Shown one piece after another: positions 19,805 to 32,161 of a stretch of DNA of 64,000 nucleotides (positions within the stretch are counted from its first letter, which is position 1; every line of letters starts with the position of its first letter). The position numbers were made by a program, and so were the translations under genes. The notes beneath the pieces were generated by a model, which had not been told where the DNA came from, searched no databases, and was given only the letters and a program-made list of their open reading frames with translations. The DNA is from Pomphorhynchus laevis (lineage: Eukaryota > Acanthocephala > Palaeacanthocephala > Echinorhynchida > Pomphorhynchidae): assembly GCA_012934845.2 (NCBI GenBank), contig WNNJ02000486.1:16894-80893 (forward strand), written 5' to 3'.

Positions 19805-22070
19805 TTTGAATGAAAGGACTATGGGAATATGGTCGAACGCTCGACTAAAATGGAACATAACAACATTCACCGCCTTTCCACTGAACGTCGATTCAATCCA
19901 AGCTTCATCACGGGCAGACAAAAAGTTCGTATGTCCAAAACGTCATTTTCTGAAGCCATGCTGCATAGAGCTATGCTGGTCTGTGATGCTCAATTGCTCG
20001 ACTATGTGATCGTAAATAATCCTTTTGAGTACCTTAGACAGGTGGCTTGTAAGGTTTATAGCTTGATAATTAGCTAAACGGCGGTCACTGTTTTTGAACA
20101 CCGGCACCACTACTGCACACTTCTATTAAGACGGTATTTGCATGCTTTCCAAAGATAACTGAAGCTAGTGACTAAAAGAGCCAAATGTTGACTAAATAAT
20201 TTAAGTAGATACGGATGAATGTTATCGGGGACTGGATAAGATGAATACGACAATTGTGATAATCTTTGGACTACGTCCTTCTCGTTGATTATAATGGGAG
20301 CACTATAACACTCAGAGAAACTGATTCTCCGAAAAGTATCAGCTACACTCGAGCTAGCATTGCATATATTGAATGATATTAGCAAATTCATTAACAATGT
20401 ATAATTGGGAATCAAGCAACTTTCCGTTCGAGGACAACCTACTGATTTAAAAATAATAAGGTGCACTTTGACGAACCTATGACCAAAAACGTTTGGGAGA
20501 ACTACTTAAACATTTAACAATTTGGCCAACATCATCTATACGCTTCAGCACTCTAAGCCGTTTACATGCATTGCAAGCAAGTTTGAATCAAATTACTTTT
20601 GTGTCGACATTTTATGAATCGTTGCGTCTCTTTAGAGCTTCCTGGAGATCACTATCAAACCATGGAGGTTTTCTACGAACATTTTTTCGAATTAATTTGC
20701 GTGGCGCAAAATCATTAGATTTCCGAATGAGTAAATCTCGAATGAAACGCCAACATTCCAGTTACCACCATCACCACACACAAAATTAAGCAAGGACGCA
20801 AGATGTAGTAGCGCATTCACATCAACATTATGCCATGACATCTTCATCAGTACAGGCTCGTCAACATTATCACCAATATCTGGCAAGATTCAGCCTAAAG
20901 AGCAAAACGCAGTGATCACTGGACCCTAAAGGAGGATTGTGCGATAGATCACATACCTAACCATATCTTTGAGAAAATAAAATATTTAGCATAGATGAAC
21001 ATCCATCAGTAGCAAATCTGATAGCACGGATACTTGAGGAATAAGTAATAAGTCACTACCAAGAACTCGCAAACCTTCTTATCGTCAGGGAAGCAGTTAA
21101 CAACAATGTTGTTGCCTTGTTCGTCGACCGTCAATGTCGGTAAATTAAAATCACTAACTAAAAAGAAAGGTAATTATTCGTACTACATGCTTTAGTTAAA
21201 ATGTGCATCAGTTCATTATGTAAAATAACAGATTTGGGTGTTTGATAAAAAAAACTCTAAACGAAACGCGAAGGTTGGATATAACCATATCAACTACAAG
21301 ACACTTGCATGCTATTCCCTTATTCGAATATCTCACTATGTTGCTAATCACGCTCCTCGCCTAGACATAAAGAGCTACTCATTCACCTCTCTTATTAGGG
21401 AACCTATCTGAATCGTACCAAATGACAACCTGGAATTGATATTGCGCTATCAAGAATGTCATCGTGTAACCACGTCTTTAAAACAGCTAAAAAGTCTATA
21501 TACTCAGAATGCGCACAAACTCTCATCAATATTCGAGATTAAGCTGAGAATATTGGTTAAGCCTACGACAGGAACTCGTGAAGCCGTTGAAACTCGAGAA
21601 CGTGAAGTTGCAAGAGGGATCAAACAGTCGAAGCTAATTAGACTGATTCCGTTGTAAGTGGAAGCCAACGCATAAACGGCCTTCTCCGGATCACACGAAA
21701 ATCCCGAATGACGAGGTTATTTTCTCCCTCAGAAATGCGATGATTTTTTTAAATTTTAGCTTCCTTTAGCATTTCTATTTCCTGTATTAAATAGTCAGGA
21801 TCGATACGAACTAGATCTCTACGCAACTTGTTTGAAACATATGTCACGAATCGAACCTGCTCACTATCTTCGAATACCACCTTCAACAATCGTGGGAAAT
21901 CAAATCGCTTACGTAAACGATATAGGTCAAGTACCTTTATTTGTCCGACTAAGTCGCGGCTTGCATCTGCACATATCTGAGTGAGTACTGAATGTACATG
22001 GCACATATCAGCGTTAATTCTTTTCTGCGTGTCGTATGACGACGGGGACTCAGGCACATTCTGCATTATG
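19805..22070 (-). pseudogene. CR1-like LINE: ORF1, endonuclease and N-terminal RT (decayed)
   Basis: Minus strand. 22,066-21,749 is ORF1-like (RLRKRFDFPRLLKVVFED, then LRRDLVRIDPDYLIQE). 21,720-20,900 holds endonuclease remains: SEYIDFLAVLKTWLHDDIL and LVSDFNLPTLTVDEQG (the GDFN strand). 20,466-20,110 is the RT start (LSQLSYSSYPVPDNIHPYLL, LFSYLWKACKYR-like) and 20,100-19,810 the next RT strands (VVVPVFKNSDRRLANYQAIN, QHGFRK, SRAFDHIP). The copy ends where the 3' LINE tail and the Naiad begin, so the catalytic YADD part is absent. Confidence 0.75.
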
Positions 22071-22124
22071 ATGCATCGATTTCACGAGGCGCGACGCGTT
22101 GTATCTGATATATCCGCATTCATT

Positions 22125-22330
22125 GGAGACTTGTTGACGTTAGTTGTGCACGGAGACACGTATTGGTTATTTGTTGATTGAGGCTCGTGGACACTATTTG
22201 TAGAAGGGGACTCGTGGACGCAATCCGTTTATAGAGATTCGGGGCCGTAATTTGTCGATAGAGACTCGTGAACGTTATTTAGTAATAGAGACTCATGGTC
22301 GTTATTTGTCGATAGAGATGCTTGGAGATT
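22125..22330. repeat. degenerate tandem repeat, about 33-bp unit
   Basis: Repeated blocks of the kind TTATTTGTCGATAGAGACTC with variants, about six copies, just upstream of the ORF1 relic. Confidence 0.6.
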
Positions 22331-22681
22331 TTTTTGATGAGGAGATGTTGGAGTATTCAGGACAAATAGGCAATTCCTTATGCTGGAACTGATTGGGTTG
22401 CTGCGGCATGTAAGGTAAAAATGTCTGAGTTGATGCTGTGTAGTAATGTAGCGTCGGATGACATCTCTGTACATTGTAACTGATCATTTTGTTGTATCTG
22501 ATGTGCGAGACGATTTGAAAATTACCCTGGTCTTAATATCACTGAAAAACGTGGCTGAACGATTACCACCGATGAAATTCGCATTTTCAAACTTTTTGAG
22601 AATCAACCAGTTGCGAAAACACTTGTCCAAATTATTATTAATGTTTTAACAGCACATAAAAGCATGGCTTAATTGGCTGGT

Positions 22682-23760
22682 TCATTGCAGAATAAAAGAA
22701 AATATAATAAAAGTATCACAAATACTAAAAAGCAGATATCCCCATGGCATCCTCCATTTTCGTAATTTCTTTTTGAATTCATTGATATTGCTACTGCACA
22801 CTGTTGACTCTACAAGCCGATTCCACAGAGATACAACAAGCCGATCAAATTGGACAGCTCGTGATTTTCTTATCCTTACACGTCGCAGTGTTAAACCATG
22901 GCCTCGAAGGATATTGGATGAGCGCAAATGAAGGCAATCTTGAAGTGGATGATCCGATTCATTAAGAATTTGCCAGACCATACTCATATCGATGTACCGG
23001 CGGGTCCACGTGACAGTCTTAAGTTTAAGTGCTTTTAATCGATAAGGGTACGGCAAAAATTTCAGTTGCGGTGTTAGCTTGGTAGCTCTATGAAGTACCT
23101 CTCTAAACTAACATGTTCTTTTGAATTTTGAGGATACACACACGGCGCAGCATATATAAGACCGCTCAACACATGAACATAGATTAGCAGACGTAGGGCA
23201 AATTGATTGAGTGTAATTAAAGTGCGTCAAAGTAGACCGATTATCTCCAACGCATTTATACAAGCATGTTCAGTATGTGTGACGGTACTCAAGTCACTGT
23301 TTATCCACACTCCCAAGTCCTTATATTTGCTCACTCGTTCTATAACTGCTTTGAAAGCTATAATTGGCTGAAGATTGAGCATTTCCGCCACAAACACGTA
23401 AATGTTTGCATTTTGATATATTTACAATCAACCTATTGAGCAGAGCCCAATTTTCGACTTCGTCGATATCCCGTTGCAGTATAACTATATCACTGGGTGA
23501 ACGAATTGCCCGCCAGATTTTCAAATCTTCTGCATATAAAAGCATCCGATAATCAATAAATTCCGGGAGATTGTTGATGTAGACACTAAATAACAATGGA
23601 CCAAATACTGAACATTGAGGCACCCCTATATTACTTGGCCGCGAAGAAGAGTCAAATGTCGCAATTGATGCTAGAGCACTTAATTTAGTGAAATTTATAA
23701 GACTCCTATGTAGCATGAGCAGTTTTGTTTCCATCCATTCCATTGATCTGTTTCCTCTTC
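22682..23760 (-). pseudogene. CR1-like LINE RT core and C-terminus (decayed)
   Basis: Minus strand. 23,743-23,321: IGVPQCSVFGPLLFSVYINN and LLYAEDLKIWRAIRSPSDI, where the catalytic YADD has become YAED, then DEVENWALLNRLIVNISKC. 23,056-22,682 is the C-terminal domain (RLKALKLKTVTWTRRYIDM, WNRLVESTVC, INEFKKKLRKW). The part between is in shifted frames. The wording is close to trematode CR1-like elements. It is a separate insertion from the LINE immediately downstream, because both carry different RT parts with a gap between. Confidence 0.8.
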
Positions 23761-23885
23761 TTACCAGCCATTTTTGTATATCGTGTTTTTCGTGTATTTT
23801 ATTGTATATTTCTTGATCTCAAAAAAAGAGAGATACAAATACATATCTCTTGATACGTATTTGGATATATTTATCACTTGTATGA

Positions 23886-24065
23886 TCTTAAATCGTTGTA
23901 AGATCGGTGTAAGATCGTCTTATAGATCGTTGTATAGATCGTTTTAAGATCGTCTTATAGATCGGTGTAAGATCGTTGTATAAGTCGTTTTAAGATCGTC
24001 TTATAGATCGTTGTAAGATCATTGTAAGATCGTTTTAAAATCGTCGTATAGATCGTTGTATCTCA
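23886..24065. repeat. AGATCGT-type minisatellite
   Basis: About fifteen units of 10-12 bp built on AGATCGTTGTA / AGATCGTCTTAT / AGATCGTTTTA variants, with a roughly 24-bp higher order. Lies about 240 bp before the RT relic at 24.3 kb. Confidence 0.85.
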
Positions 24066-24299
24066 TATCGTTGATTTATAATTGTGTTTAAGCTGTTAAA
24101 TTTTTAGTTTAGTTTTAATAATCTTCACTTTTATGTATTGTGTATGTTATCTTTGTTTTTTTTTCATATCATCTTTATTAAAAATTTTTAAATAGCGCTT
24201 TTAAATATGACATTTATAGGTATTTTTTATAATCATCACTCACTTTATTTTTTCTGAATTATTTTGTATTTTAAAAATAATAAACTACCCATTGGTCGA

Positions 24300-26352
24300 A
24301 AGTGAGAAGAGATGTTTTGAGAGTTTACAACCAATTCCCGTGTACTTTCATGAACACAGACAAGCTATCATTGAATATGATCACTGATTACCTACATAAA
24401 TTATCTAATATTCTTGCCCCTATGCTCGAATCCTCTTATGCTGCTAAGTCACCTGCATGGATAGATTCCGACGTCAGACAACTAATAAGTTCACGAAATT
24501 GTTTATGGAAGCTTCAGCGTTCCGACTATAGTTTCTCTGCCAGATATAAATATGTTCGAAATCTTTGTACTAATGAAAGCAACAAAACGATATACATTCG
24601 AATCGTCTATCGCTAATAATGTAGCACGAAATCCAAAAATATTCTGGGCTTATGTTCGTCGTAATATAACCCTTAACACAGAAATCAAGTATGTCCGTAA
24701 TGCGAAGGGATGTTGATAACTTCTCAGAGTGGTATTGTGGAATGCCTTGCTACGTCTTTTTCGCTACCGGCAAATAATTCACCTAGAGCTTCTATCACTT
24801 CGCATGGTGTAGCATTAGGACAATCTTAGCGTTTTCTTCCAGTAACGATTAGTGAGATTGCAAGTCAGCTTGATCAGCTTGACTCATTTAGCTCTACCGG
24901 TCCTGGTGACATTTCTCCGTTTCTTTTGAAGAATTTATCTAGATATTTGGCTCCTTCTCTTCTTGCTATTTTTGAGAACAGTTTGACCAGTGGATGTGTT
25001 CCTTAAGTCTGGAAAACTGCCATCGTAGTTCCGATCTCAAAGAAAACCATTGCAACGGCTTGTACTGACTATAGACCAATCAGCCTGACTAGTTCTCTAT
25101 GCAAAGTGTTTGAAAAGTTGATCGCCACCCGGATCAGACATCACTTGAAGGAACTCGAAATAATGTCGTCTTCTCAACATGGTTTCCTCCCTAGTCGTTC
25201 CTGCTTAACTAACTTATTGACTTTACGTGAAATGTGGGTTGAGGCGGTCAGTCGCGGCCAACCAATCAATGTGGTATTCATTGAATTTTCAAGATCATTG
25301 GATCGTGTGCCGCATTAGAGCTTGGTAGCATTACTATTTAACTACGCCATTCCTGTAATGTTGCGTAAGTGGGTTCAAGATTTCCAACGTAATCGATTCT
25401 TTAGAGTGAGAGTTTGTACCCATCTTTCCACTCCCAGACGCGTTTACTATGGTGTTCTGCAGGGTACCGTACTAGGACATCTGCTGTTTATTGTGTTCCT
25501 TAACGATTTGTTGCTGCTGATTCAGAGTCCCTGTCTTGCTTTTGCTGACGACCTCAAACTATGGTCTGTAGATGATATTGATCCGCTTGGCATTTCCCTG
25601 CAGGAAGACCTTAATGAAATATACCGATGGAGTGAGGCTACTGGTATGAAGATCAATGTTGACAAATGCGGTCACATGAAATTAGGTAGGCGTTGCGATG
25701 ACCGTCATTTTCGCCTAGGAACTTCAATTCTTAATGGTGTCACGGAGTATAGGGATCTGGGTGTCATGGTGCATAGGACATTGAAATCTCGGTCAAATAC
25801 AGAGTTTGCCTATAACAAGGCTTTGCGAGCTGTGTACTGCGTCAAAAATGCATTTAATCGTATTTATCCATATGTTGTCAAACGGCTTTACTGCGCTCTT
25901 GTTCGCCCGCATATAGATTACTGGTGCAAGCGTTTTTCCGTATACTAAGGGAGAGTTCAATAGACTAGAGTCAATCCTTTGTAGAGGTTCTCGAATGTGT
26001 ATGGATGGATTATATTCATATCGTGAGCGGCTTGAATTTCTAAAGATACCATCTTTGGGTCAGAGCCTATATTACCTAGATCTTATTGCATTATGGCGAA
26101 TGGTTAATGGGATAGATGGGTTTCCCTCGTGCTATGTTAAAGTTTGTTCTAAGACGCGTCGTGGCCATCCATTGAAACTATTTAAGTTTCCCCACGGTAA
26201 AGTAGTGAGTTTGGCTAGGCTCTCACATCGAGCATTAAACGCCTGGAACACGTTGCCGGAATAGCATGTACCAAGGACTTCTCTTACTTTAAAGTTTAAC
26301 TGCGTCAGTGGATTAACGATCATGGCATTCCGGAGGTGTACAATATTATGTA
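24300..26352 (+). pseudogene. CR1-like LINE ORF2, reverse transcriptase part (decayed)
   Basis: Plus strand. 24,302-24,616 is the spacer between endonuclease and RT (SPAWIDSDVRQLISSRNCLW). Then STGPGDISPFLLKNLSRYLA near 24,890, TDYRPISLTSSLCKVFEKL (25,070-25,125), SSQHGFLPSRSCLTNLL, then, after a stop near 25,317, 25,322-25,948 with YYGVLQGTVLGHLLFIVFLN, CLAFADDLKLW (F-A-D-D active site) and YRDLGVMVHRTLKS. 25,995-26,264 is the C-terminal domain (HRALNAWNTLPE). Only a few stops and shifts: among the better kept LINEs here. 5' truncated, no endonuclease. Confidence 0.85.
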
Positions 26353-26608
26353 ACCGCTATTTACTTATTTTTTCTTTTCTTTTTTTTCATATTTTTCTCA
26401 TGTGATCAGTTGAAACAGCCATTTGGCTATAACTTGTAATACTAATAAAAATGAATAAACGATAAAAATAAATTTTAATAAAATGGATTAATAAGAGAAA
26501 AAGAATTTGGAAGATTCGATATAAGTGTAGAGAATAAATTGGAGAAAAGAATATCTGAATTTGATAAGAATTTATTATTGAGTACAATACAAAGCCGCAA
26601 ATGTTCAC

Positions 26609-27030
26609 TCAGTTCACTGTTGAAGGCAATACATTCCAAATGTTGATTACACGATGAAAGTGTCTCATTATTCGAGGATTTTTACTAGGGGAAAGTTTAT
26701 AGAGGGTTAGGCGATGTCCATGACAATTTATAGCTCTAAACTTTATAACATTTGTGGAATATCTTTCAAATGATTTTACAACTGCCCACATTGTCAAGAG
26801 ATCAAGATGCAGTAGTCGTTGTCTCATTGAAAATAAACCTAACAAGGATAACCTGTCATCATACAAATACAAATTATGAGAGCAAATTCGAGACCCGCGA
26901 CGAAGCACTGATTCAAGATCTGTAATTTCTTTTTTAGTACATGGAAAAACAGCTTGAATGCAATACTCAAGATGTGGACGAACCAAAGAACAATAAAGGA
27001 GTTTGAAGACAGAAGGATTTATTCTCGAGA
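26609..27030 (-). pseudogene. CR1-like LINE C-terminal fragment
   Basis: A 125-aa open piece from the end of ORF2: LVRPHLEYCIQAVFPCTKKE, RGSRICSHNLYLYDDRLSLL, LHLDLLTMWAVVKSF and, at the end, FHRVINIWNVLPS. Preceded by RINPSVFKLLYCSLV. The RT core is missing, so this is a strongly 5'-truncated insertion. Confidence 0.8.
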
Positions 27031-27294
27031 AGCAATTTTTGATTCATTTTTTATGTGCTATATGTTTGAATAAACTATCAAATAAAAAATGAAACCTACT
27101 AAGTTATTTAGACATTTATGTACAATTCATCCAAAGTAAAAAATGCCAGTTGAGTTTGTCCAAAGAAAATATAAATAAAATAAGGAGAAACATTTACTGG
27201 ACAACTTTGCAAAAACTAAAAAGCCTCATACAATAGTAGAATTAATATTGCCGGCTGCAATCAAAATGTGTAAAATGATTCACGGGGACAAATC

Positions 27295-28265
27295 AAATCA
27301 GTACGTATTTAATATAATTATAAAATAAACAAAACATAATAATGCTAAATTAAAATTTATTAATTAAATAATAAAATTAATAATTGTTATAAGATTTTCT
27401 ATAATTTAAATCAAGTTAAAATAAAAAATTGAAATTTAAAAAGTCATTTTTATGATTTTACTAATAAATAACAGAAATTGTATCAGAATAAGAATTATAG
27501 GTCATCAGGAGGAACTGCTATGCTATCAGGTTTCGGCCCCTAACTCCTCTACCCAACATAGCAGCGGGGCCAAATACATGCTAATGATGTATTTATTCTT
27601 ATTAAATTTGATTATATAGTATCTTATTCTAATACAAAGTATATAATTTATTATCCATCCATAAAAGTTTTCGCTAATGATTTTACATTTATTTTTTATA
27701 TTATTGTGTTGATTTATATATTTTACTATTTTCTGCTTGATGTTATTTTTATAGTAACCTAGTTTAAAATATGTGTCTAATAAAATAATTGAATGATTTT
27801 TAAGAAAGCCAATATCATTACATATTGTTGCAATTCTTAAAATTTCATTATTTAATGTATTATATTTTATATTATATGGTATGCATGAATGCTCATGCAA
27901 AAATATGTTTCTTGTAAATTTAAATATGTCATCTTTACGATATAAATTAATAGTAGTTTTTGTTAATGTTAATTTAATGTTCATATCTAGATAAACACCT
28001 TCGTTATCATCAATATTGGTTTTAATAAGAATGAGGCTACCTGGATAAATTTGTTTACTAATTGAATAAAAATTGCTAGAGTTAAATACACATATCATAA
28101 AAATATCAAACATATATTTCATATATTTATACTGTTTAGATTTATTTTTTACAGAGTCATGAACAAATTCATATTCTATAAAGCTAAAAACAAGTCAGCT
28201 ATAATTGGGCTACTATTATCTCCCATTGGAACACTTTTTTACTTGTCTAAATATAAAGTAATCTA
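27295..28265 (-). mobile_element. Naiad-like fragment: RT C-terminus and 3' UTR
   Basis: Near-identical to 16,400-17,330 of the large copy. It contains the RT end (28,122-27,526, with LDMNIKLTLTKTTINLYRK), the full 3' UTR pseudoknot block (27,500-27,600) and the AT-rich tail. Its 5' side stops inside the RT catalytic region (28,265), where the DD motif is altered. Confidence 0.88.
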
Positions 28266-28689
28266 GTTTGAAATATGCATCTATTAAATTATTTAATTGA
28301 TTTTGAAGAAAACCAATAAAAATTCTGTAAAAAGTTTAACCTAAAAACCATTAGTTTATTTTTAACAATGATCACGGTTGTATGTTGTATGAAAGTTTGG
28401 TGTCTCCGCGTAGGTAAGCCTTGCAATAAAGAACTTCTCCAGAGCAACGTTTACACATTCATTAATAATAAATAAATAATTTGTGTTATTCGTGAAATGA
28501 AATCATCGCAGAATGCAAAAACTGCATTCACTGTATGTACCTGCAGCAGAAACCTATTTATGCTCAAATTTAGGAAGGTCAACTTGGTCATCAGATTAAT
28601 ATCGCAACTTTCAAGCCTTCATTATCCTCATAATCCTAACTATTAATCAATTAAGTGTGTGAATCCTTCAACACTTTGATTCCGAGTTG

Positions 28690-28985
28690 AATTAGTCGCA
28701 ATTACATTTTGAGAGTTCTTGAAAGAAGTCAGCTGAGATGGCTAGGCCACGTTTTGAGAATGGCTATGGGCGTATTTCTTTTGAATCGTTCAAGTTTGGA
28801 CTTTCTGTACGGATACTCCGAGGCAGACCTCGGTATAGATGGAAAGATCAAATTTTCATCTAGTCAATGAATGCTAAGTATTGTATGAAAGGGAAGTTTG
28901 GTCGGGCACTTAGGTCCGTAACATTTGGTCACGTCTCGTCAGTGCGCTTCCTCCAAAACCCGACCTCCGGACCAATGTAAACGAT
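28690..28985 (+). mobile_element. RTE-type LINE 3' fragment
   Basis: Plus strand: RVLERSQLRWLGHVLRMAMG followed by RPRYRWKDQI-like remains, the C-terminal signature of RTE/BovB-like and trematode endonuclease-RT elements. A GC-richer 3' UTR with TCCTCCAAAACCCGACC and an ATAAATTTTGATTATTAAA tail follows. Confidence 0.6.
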
Positions 28986-28989
28986 GAAT

Positions 28990-29397
28990 AAATTTTGATT
29001 ATTAAATAAATGTTATGTTATGAAATTTCTTTTTCCAAAAGTTCAAATCGCCTGCACACACATCAAGAGTAGCGATGAAAGCAATTGAAAACGAATTTTA
29101 AATGAATTAAATACGGTAAGACTGAATGCATATGTCTGCGATTGTATGCACCACTGATTGAAATATAAAAGTACATTTAAGAGAAAAATTGCAACATTAT
29201 TTTCAAGCAGAAAAATAAAATACTCAACAGTAAAGCATTAATCATCGTAAAAATAACAGTAAGAATAAAAAACGTGAAGTGTGTCACCATATTTGCGATT
29301 TGATTGCTTGGAAATTCGTTCGTATCCTTTAAAATTAAATATTTCAGTTAGAGCAGATAGAAGGATTGTAAACACACCCAGAAAGTAAGCATTATCG
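28990..29397. other. 3' flank of the convertase gene, no feature recognised
   Basis: AT-rich; would be the 3' UTR if exon 29,398-29,555 is terminal. No clear poly(A) signal was seen on the minus strand in the first 400 bp. Confidence 0.4.
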
Positions 29398-29555
29398 CTA
29401 AACGACGATAATCAATACTAGTGACGACAACAACAATATTTGAGTTATTTTAAACTTGAAAGCTGAACTTGGTGAACGGGGCAGTATCTTGTTGTATCTT
29501 ATTATGCTCATGTCCTCGTGTGTTCCATGGACTATTATCGACCAAGATACCAAAT
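29398..29555 (-). CDS. furin/PCSK-like convertase, exon 8 of those visible (P-domain end, probable C-terminus)
   Basis: The acceptor ...TTTGTAG precedes ATTTGG at 29,555; the first two bases complete a His codon begun in the previous exon. LVSWSIIVHGTHEDMSI closes the P domain (family wording L-x-x-W-S-L-x-L-x-G-T). Then come a short polar stretch (NKILPRSPSSAFKFK) and a hydrophobic run ILLLSSLVLIIVV ending at TAG (29,400-29,398). If terminal, the protein ends in a hydrophobic tail with no cytoplasmic domain, unlike furin. An unseen donor inside the exon (weak CAA/GTTTAA) is the alternative. Confidence 0.85.
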
Positions 29556-29600
29556 CTACAAAGCATGTATGAGATAAAATTAGAGAAACATGAATATTAC

Positions 29601-29727
29601 GTGAATATGCGTTGTTAACGTTTACGACTTGCAACTGCCAGGTACCGATCGATTGCTCGCCCCAGAATTGCAGGGTCAAAAAAGGCCATGAATTAAAACC
29701 ATCCTGACTGACATCAGAGCTTCTATG
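29601..29727 (-). CDS. furin/PCSK-like convertase, exon 7 of those visible (P domain, second half)
   Basis: 127 bp, phase 0 in and phase 1 out. Encodes HRSSDVSQDGFNSWPFLTLQ and then FWGEQSIGTWQLQVVNVNNA, the G-F-x-x-W-x-F...W-G-E...G-x-W-x-L-x-V core of proprotein-convertase P domains. The donor CAC/GTAATA leads into an intron of only 45 bp. The acceptor (AAAATAG/CAT) has a weak pyrimidine tract but is the only one that keeps phase with the preceding exon. Confidence 0.93.
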
Positions 29728-30340
29728 CTATTTTACCCGAATTTCATATGAAAACATACTTTAGAAATAAAACAATTAGGTTTTAGAACTAAATTATAAT
29801 TTAAATGACAATAAAATATTTAAATTCAGTATAAAGGTATTTTAAACTTTAAAATTAAATTTAGTTAGCGGAATTACTGCACATAGACAACATATACATG
29901 TCTAACCTTTATATACATGAAGGTCAGTGTGTTAACTTTGAATGGCAGCAAGCGATGTGTCATGAAACTATCAAATACGGAAATCATTTTACATAATAAG
30001 AAATTATTTTATATCTTCATGCATAAACAAATCCATCATGTTTTCAAAGGTCGATTAAATGAATTCGTCGTTAATAAATATGATAATCAAAATGACAATT
30101 CATTTCTTCTCCCCAAAACCTCGCGAATTCGCTTTAAACTTTCGTTTCGTTTTCAAGAATAATTTTCAATTTAAAAATAAACAATTATTTACAGCACAAA
30201 GAGCCGAAATTTTAATTTATTTTATTAATTAATTAGAGCTTATTAATAAATAAATAAATTAATTAATTAATATTACATTAAATTTGTTATAAATAATTAA
30301 AGAAGGGAAATGAGCAGATGAACAACAGAAAATAATAAAA
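29728..30340. other. intron sequence, nothing recognised
   Basis: AT-rich intron of the convertase gene; a plus-strand open stretch at 29,917-30,162 shows no family features and is judged random. Confidence 0.5.
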
Positions 30341-30349
30341 CTAATGTAT

Positions 30350-31860
30350 TAAAAATTAATTTTGGAATTTGAAACCTTAGTTCACACTTGATTCTTTTAA
30401 CATCTATTCAACCAACAATTTAATATTAATGTATTTTAATGTATTTTAAAATCAACAATTTAAAATTATGATATGAATTATGATATGAATTAATGTATTT
30501 TAAAATCAACAATTTAAAATTATGATATGAATTTAAAGTAGTTTTAGTTAATGTTAATTTAATGTTCATATCTAGATATATACCTTCTTTATCATTAATA
30601 TTGGTTTTGGTAAAAATAAGGCTTTCTGGATAAATTTGTTCACTAACTGAATAAAAATATTGAATAAAGATATTAAAATTTTAAGCATAAATTATATAAA
30701 TAAAAATAGATACAAAATCGTTTATCAAATACCATTAGAGAATACTGATTGAGCCTAAAAGTGAAGACTAGAAGAGCATTTGTCCTTAACAATATTGGTT
30801 TTTTAAGAATAAGGCTACCTGGATAAATGTGCTCACTAATTGAATAAAAATTATTAGAATTAAATACACATATATCATCAATATATCGAAACATATATTT
30901 CATATATTTATATAGTTTAGATTTAGTTTTTACACAGTTATGAACAAATTCATATTCTATAAAGCTTAAAAACAAGTCAGCTATAATTGGGCTACTATTA
31001 CCACCCATTGGAACACCTTTTACTTGTCTAAATATAGATGTCCCTGCTTTTAAATAATTTCGATTTATCAAAATAATTTTAATTTTAATTTAATTATTTA
31101 ATGTATATATGGTATGCATGAATGCTCATGCAAAAATATGTTTCTTGTAAATTTTAATGTCATCTTTACGATATAAATTAATAGTAGTTTTAGTTAATGT
31201 TAATTTAATGTTCATATCTAGATATACACCTTCTTTATCATTAATATTGACTTTATTAAGAATAAGGCTTTCTGGATAAATTTGTTCACTAATTGAATAA
31301 AAATTATTAGAATTAAATACACATATATCATCAATGTATCGAAACATATATTTCATATATTTATATAATTTAGATTTAGTTTTTACACAGTTATGAACAA
31401 ATTCATATTCTATAAAGCTTAAAAACAAGTCAGCTATAATTGGGCTACTATTACCACCCATTGGAACACTTTTTTACTTGTCTTTTTACTTTTCATTAAT
31501 TTTGGAATTTAAAACCTTAGTATAAACTTGATTCATCTAACATCTATTTAACTAACATTTTAAAATTGGTGAAATAAAATTAGTGTTTAAAATTAATTTT
31601 CGAATTTAGAACATGAGCATAAACTTGAATTTTAAATTCCTATTCAATCAACAATATAAAAATAATAAAATTAATTTAATTAATTAAAATTAATTTTGGA
31701 ATTTAATTTAGGTTTAAGAAAACCTTAGTTCACACTTGATTCTTCTGACCACTATTCAAATAAAAATTTAAAATTAATGTATTTAGCATTAATTTTAAAA
31801 TTTAAAACATTAGTATAATCTTGATTCATCTAACATCTATTTAACTAACATTATCACCGA
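30350..31860. repeat. AT-rich degenerate repeat block interleaved with Naiad fragments
   Basis: Sequence of the kind AATTTTGGAATTTAAAACC followed by TTGATTC and CATCTATT recurs at about 30,355, 31,497, 31,690 and 31,790. Three minus-strand Naiad RT pieces (30,535-30,662; 30,785-31,080; 31,095-31,490) sit inside. The block lies in the intron between 29,728 and 32,161. Confidence 0.75.
30535..31490 (-). mobile_element. three Naiad-like RT fragments in tandem orientation
   Basis: Each piece covers an overlapping part of the same RT region. 31,461-31,126 and 31,071-30,785 both start at MGGNSSPIIADLFLSFIEYE or just before it and include FRYIDDICVFN; 30,662-30,535 has only the following strand. 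Both sides lack the rest of the element, so repeated 5'-truncated or rearranged insertion at one site is likely. Confidence 0.85.
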
Positions 31861-32161
31861 AGTAAAATATAATTTTTTCAGCACTTTTCATCTAGCAAGA
31901 TAGATGATTCATTAAGTATTTAACAATGCAATCACCTATTTGAGGGTAAACTTTGCAATGGTATTATTAATAAATATTATTAAAAAATTATTGCTGTTAA
32001 GGTTTAATTTTATTTTTACAAATTTTTCAAAAATTAATATTAAAATTAGATTCAATTGATTAAATTGGGTTATTTACGATTAAATGGTTGCTTTAAGAAT
32101 TATAATGTAATTTAATAAGTTTAGATCTTTGCTAAGGCAACTTTGACGAAGAAATACATAC

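Noticed and set aside
29917-30162. 81-codon plus-strand open frame in the convertase intron
   Set aside because: No motif, opposite strand to the gene, AT-rich and without splice context.
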